Part shown: positions 59,736 to 64,000 of the stretch, in pieces | Layout of the letters: each line of letters starts with the position of its first letter | How positions within the stretch are numbered: position 1 is the first letter of the stretch | DNA from: Perognathus longimembris pacificus | Taxonomy: Eukaryota > Chordata > Mammalia > Rodentia > Heteromyidae | Direction of reading: 5' to 3' | NCBI RefSeq assembly: GCF_023159225.1 | Contig: NC_063188.1 | Coordinates: forward strand, 16,203,086-16,267,085 | Length of the DNA: 64,000 nt | The notes under the pieces: generated by a model | Told to the model about the DNA's origin: nothing | The model's database searches: none | Seen by the model: only the letters and a program-made list of their open reading frames with translations | Made by a program: the position numbers and the translations under genes

Positions 59736-60334
59736 CCATCCAAAGTCATTTCATTTGTTTGATAAAGCATTATGTTGCTCACTCAAGATGTTGTTATTTA
59801 ATCTCTTTATGGGCCAATTAGTTTTACCGTTCCCCAAATACAGCATGCGTACTCTAGGATCCTCTGCCAGTCGTCACACCAATGTGTGCCATTCCCTAGA
59901 GAGAACTGGCAGATAGTGTAATGGCTCCAGGAAGCATATCACTAATAGTGAGAAACTTATCAAAGTGCATGTCTTTCTCTCAGTGGTTCCTTACTGAAAC
60001 CAAAAGGCAACACTTTTCTATTACTGTGTTTTGGTTGATATACTTGACTCTGCATTTTGACTAGATTTTTTCTATTTAGTGAAGCATTATGTTAATGATT
60101 GGACAGAAGAATTAATAGCAAATCAGATTAAATTTTCATGTCTCTGTACAAGCCAAAGACAAATTATCTTCATTAACCTGATCAGTACAAACTGTCATCC
60201 TAGATTAGAAGAGATGCAGTTTCAATTTGTTCATTAATTCTCACTGTTTGGGCCACATGGCTTGCTGGTACTTCAGCACTGCTCAGGAAAGAGGAAGAAG
60301 AAACTTGGAATGGGCAAGTCTGGGATAAGAAAAG

Positions 60335-60425
60335 CTAACAAGCTGGATAAGAAATGTATGCACTTCCTTATGTATGAAACTGTAACCCCTCTGTACAGCA
60401 CTTTGACAATAAAGAATTGTTTTAA
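60335..60425 (+). repeat. Very short L1 3' end
   Basis: AACAAGCTGGATAAGAAATG then ACTGTAACCCCTCTGTACAG and TTTGACAATAAAG reproduce the last 80 or so bases of the L1 seen at 34.3 kb. Confidence 0.8.
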
Positions 60426-60887
60426 AAGGCAAAGTGGGCTTCAGTCCTTGCCTAAAGAAAAGTTGCCAGCATCACTTCTGTCAATATTGGAGGCCTATCC
60501 TTCTTAACCTTTCCATACAAAACCACCAGTGTAGGAAATGCGGACAGTAACATTATTCGCAGGGAAGTAGCACTGATCACATTCAAGTGAAAGACTAAAG
60601 AGTATACAAGGAAGTAGAACTCCTAAGACAGTGCCTAGAGACAGTCTTACAGCCAAATGATTTAGAATTCAAAAATAAATCATAGTAGAAACCAAAAAGA
60701 CAGGGAAACTAGGTAAGACATGGTTGTAGGGTCTCCAGGACCTCCAAATTTTAACCCATTTCTGTTTCCTTTCCTTCTCAAGCTCTGTGGGCTTCTCAAC
60801 TTCATCTTTCATTTCCAGCTTTTTCTGTATTGTAAGCCCACTGCTGATATAAATCAATAAAGACACAGTCAGGGAGAATATTGTCAG

Positions 60888-60888
<1 letters not shown>

Positions 60889-60923
<35 letters not shown>
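60889..60923 (+). repeat. (CA)n microsatellite, about 17 units
   Basis: A pure CA array ending in CAGACACA. Confidence 0.95.
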
Positions 60924-60929
<6 letters not shown>

Positions 60930-60969
60930 ATATTTTTTGGCCAAGATTTGGGTTTGCAGCAGCTATACT

Positions 60970-61135
60970 CACAAGAGGATATGTTGGAAATTAAGTGTAC
61001 AACTTGGGGGAATATAGAGAGAAAATGAGGGAGGTGTAACAAGTTTGACAAGAAATGTACTCACTACCTTATATATGTAATGTAACTGTAACCCCTCTGT
61101 ATATTCACCTTGACAATAAAATTAAATTTTAAAGA
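60970..61135 (+). repeat. L1 3' end
   Basis: TACTCACAAGAGGATATGTT, TTTGACAAGAAATGTACTCA, TGTAACCCCTCTGTATATTC and CACCTTGACAATAAAATT with an A-rich end; it matches the 23.5 kb copy. Confidence 0.8.
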
Positions 61136-61139
61136 AGTT

Positions 61140-63015
61140 TAGGTTTAACAATACTAGTATCATTTTTCACAATTTCAAATTAATAAATGATATTGTGTGA
61201 TAAAACCAATCAAAATGTTTATATCCATATGAAAGTTTTTTCCTTCACTGAAGTCACCTAAAAAACCATACACTTGTTCTACACTGCTTGAAAAAGTCAA
61301 TGGAGCTTCTTTTAAAATATTTTCTTTAGATCTATAAATACTTGCTTTCTCAGCTGAATTTAATTTTTTACCATTGAAGGATGAACTTAATAGATCAAAA
61401 GTCTTATTGAGCCCGATCTAATAAATAATGTTGGATATTGACTGCTATCATTCAGATAAGTTACAATCTTTCTTATTTTTACAATTACAAGCACTTATTC
61501 TCTAAGCCTTTGGGCCAAATTGGAGATGGCTGGTTTCTGAGGGTCAGATAGGCTACTGGGCTGGTATGCAAGGCTTAAGAGAGGCTTACATATTATGTAG
61601 TACACTCATTCAGGAGACATAGCAATGGCAATAATAGAGGGCAAGGCAACAAAATAGGCAGAGAATCTAGGCATGCCAAAAGCAAACAGAAATATCATAT
61701 TAAAGGAAACATTAAAATGGCCTATAGAAAGGAAACTCAGCTGCTACTCTCAGAGAGACTGAAATGTCAGTTAGGAAATAAAATAAGAGATGTGGGTTCT
61801 AGAAAAAAATCAAAAGAAATTAAATAGGAAATCAATTAAAGCATGGAATGACAAGGTCAGAACAAGGTTGAATTTCTAACATTTCCCCTATTCCAAATAT
61901 CTATGATCAAGTTGAACCACAGGAATTGTTAGGTAGATCAAGGCACAGATAAAATCACAAAAACGTTTTGCCAACCACCTTCTTGGCGGAGAAGTCAATC
62001 ATACAATTCCTCTAGTATTCAGAATGTCCACTCTACTAATGTAGCCTACTGCCTTCGAGTGATGAGTTCTACAGGCTCAATGTCATGATTGTTAGCAATA
62101 ACTAACTTTTTTGTCCTCATTTGGACTTCTGCACCCATTCCGAAGTCTATATCATGGTGAAATTTGTGTTTGAAGATTAGAGCTCTTTCATTTCTTGATC
62201 ATACTACAAAAGATATGTATTTGGCATCCTGGTTACTACACCTTGTTTTGTCTAGCTTCCCTTGAAAGTTCAAAACAAATGTCACATCTTCCCTGTTTTC
62301 ATTCATCACTCAGAATGCATTGACATCTTTTTAGAAACTTTGTTTTAGGTTTCTTCCAGAACAAGTGAGGTTCTTCATCCAAATTGGTTTCTTCCTCCTT
62401 CATTCTTAGTTTCAAGACTTAAAGACAATTATTGAAGCATATCTCTGACCTTTTCAATATTTCCATTAATTCTGTAATGGACCAATTTATGCATTGTCAT
62501 GGACATGTTATTAATTCTTTGTGGTTTGCCTATTTTTGCTCTTGATATTATTCATCCCCACATAAGTACCCTAACATACAAAGTATCTCACTTGAAAATT
62601 CATTTCACACAATATTTGATATTGATCCTTTGTTTCAATACTCACTCATTTTTTACATTGACACAAAAACAGCATGTATTTTACCACTAGTGTTAGCTAG
62701 TGCCAGACTGTCTGACTTTGAAAGTTTTATTCCTGAAAGTTAAAACATGTTGCCACTTCGGCCTTGGTCACCATTCCAAATAATGAGTAACAACTTCCTT
62801 TTGGAGAGTGTAGATATACTTCAAGGATAATTATTTTAGAAAGTAGGACATTTCTGTTATTTTTTCCTCTTTTATATATTTTGCAATCATTATGGCTAGA
62901 AGCAGCTAAAGGTCACTGATACTTGGACTGGAAGGGTAAATTCATAAGGTTGGAAAGAGCTGAGTTTCATATACTTGTCTCAGTAGCCTAGAAGAGTTTT
63001 CTTACCCTATTTCTC
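61140..63015. other. Intergenic, no feature recognised
   Basis: AT-rich, no supported repeat or gene. Confidence 0.5.
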
Positions 63016-63019
63016 AACT

Positions 63020-63245
63020 CTGCAGCATTTGTTAGCAGACTGGAATTGGAACTGATTGAAACTTAGATTGTCCACTAACTTAGTCAAATGAATCATTTAC
63101 TTTCACAAAACTGCAGATTCCTTACCTACATAAATGAAATAATATCTATCTGAAAAATTCATAAAGATTAAATGAAATGATACACATAAAACAATCAGCA
63201 TGGGACCTAGCAATTATTATTGAGTTGTATGTTATTAATTATGAG
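63020..63245 (+). repeat. MIR
   Basis: TTCACAAAACTGCAGATTCC, TTACCTACATAAATGAAATA, AAAGATTAAATGAAATGATA and ATCAGCATGGGACCTAGCAA follow MIR order. Confidence 0.6.
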
Positions 63246-63322
63246 AAGTCAAATCTGACAGTGAAAAATTAAAGTATCATCTAAAACTATCATGTAACAC
63301 ATTCATGCATGTTGACATTTTG

Positions 63323-63323
63323 T

Positions 63324-63357
<34 letters not shown>

Positions 63358-63364
63358 TGTGTGT
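63323..63364 (+). repeat. (GT)n microsatellite, one interruption
   Basis: GT array with a single GTAT interruption, at the tail position of the adjoining minus-strand SINE. Confidence 0.95.
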
Positions 63365-63560
63365 GATGGTCCTAGGGCTTGAACTTGGCACCTGGGTGCT
63401 TTCCCTGAGCTTTTATGTTCAAAGCTAAGCACTCTACCACTAGAGCCACAGCTCCACTTCTGAAGGTTAATTGGAGATAAGAGTATCACTGGCTTTCCTG
63501 ACTGGGCTGGCTTCAAAGCTCAGTCTTAGATCTTAGCCTTCTGAATAGCTAGAATTACAT
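63365..63560 (-). repeat. B1-ID composite SINE
   Basis: GGGCTTGAACTTGGCACCTG, ACCACTAGAGCCACAGCTCC, TTCCTGACTGGGCTGGCTTC and TAGCTAGAATTACATATGTC, minus strand. Confidence 0.8.
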
Positions 63561-64000
63561 ATGTCATATTGATACTTTTTATTCAGGAACTTCCTTTACA
63601 GAATAAGACCAAAAACAATTTTCTATTCCAGCCATACTCCAAGAGAAAGTTGAAGCTCCCTTGGGCTTGTGGGATGTATTTCTCTTTCCTGAGGATATGA
63701 GCCCACAGTAATTTTTCTTGAGCTGAAAATACTGTAGGCCTTTACTTTCCCCCATCTTATGACCTGCACTTGCAGAGACTTGGCTTGTTCTTAGCTACCA
63801 TTGGTGCTAGTCAATTATTGAGAGCTTACATTAATCTTTTTAATTCTCTGTGTCAGTAAACTGTTTCCTGAATGGATTTACTATTTGAGAGGTTATTGCC
63901 CACTATTGTTACTTTCAAATACATACGATAAATTCCAAGTTTATGGCTTAGAGGTATTCATATAAATAGATATGCTAAATGTTCCATGTATAAATGAAGC

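Overview
The window is mammalian nuclear DNA, almost entirely intergenic and AT-rich, with one intact protein-coding gene. The SINEs point to a rodent. There are many copies of a composite with a B1/7SL-like left part fused to an ID-like (tRNA-Ala-derived) right part, a tandem ID-type dimer, single ID units, and an older B1-B1-ID three-part form. From memory these fit geomyoid rodents (kangaroo rats, pocket mice, pocket gophers; the IDL-Geo group of SINEs). That placement is an inference and could not be searched. MIR, L2 and ancient L1M fragments are shared by all placental mammals.

The gene is a single-exon class II olfactory receptor of 310 residues on the + strand (55494-56426), with a good splice acceptor about 25 bases upstream. 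All diagnostic receptor motifs are present and the frame is open. No second receptor, intact or broken, was recognised, so this is either a solitary gene or the edge of a cluster.

Layout. 1-10 kb: unique sequence, a long ancient repeat (2.8-3.6 kb), two adjacent MIRs, and hAT-like scraps. 10-14 kb: a young 5'-inverted L1 with a perfect 16-base target duplication inside a SINE, then further SINEs and microsatellites. 14-22 kb: ancient L1 and MIR remnants, a CA/CCA/CCG composite microsatellite and three-part SINEs. 22.9-26.5 kb: a mosaic of L1 pieces in alternating orientation, including a dead ORF2 that still shows the FADD reverse-transcriptase box. 27-32 kb: a decayed ancient L1 ORF2 split by a younger L1. 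32.8-34.4 kb: a SINE and an L1 stacked on one target site, then a second 5'-inverted L1. 34.4-43 kb: MIR, L2, SINEs and unique DNA. 44-46.4 kb: two more 5'-inverted L1 candidates. 46-55 kb: mostly unique DNA, with a 35-base retroinsertion (52.2 kb) and a long GGAA array. 55.4-57.4 kb: the olfactory receptor, then an L1 tail and a SINE. 57.4-64 kb: L2 and L1 ends, an AT-rich tract, MIR and a SINE.

I found no new multi-gene system. The informative content is retrotransposition structure: several independent 5'-inverted L1s, readable target duplications with L1-endonuclease-like nick sites, and stacked insertions. All repeat family names are by eye. Nearly all short open frames are chance or repeat-derived.
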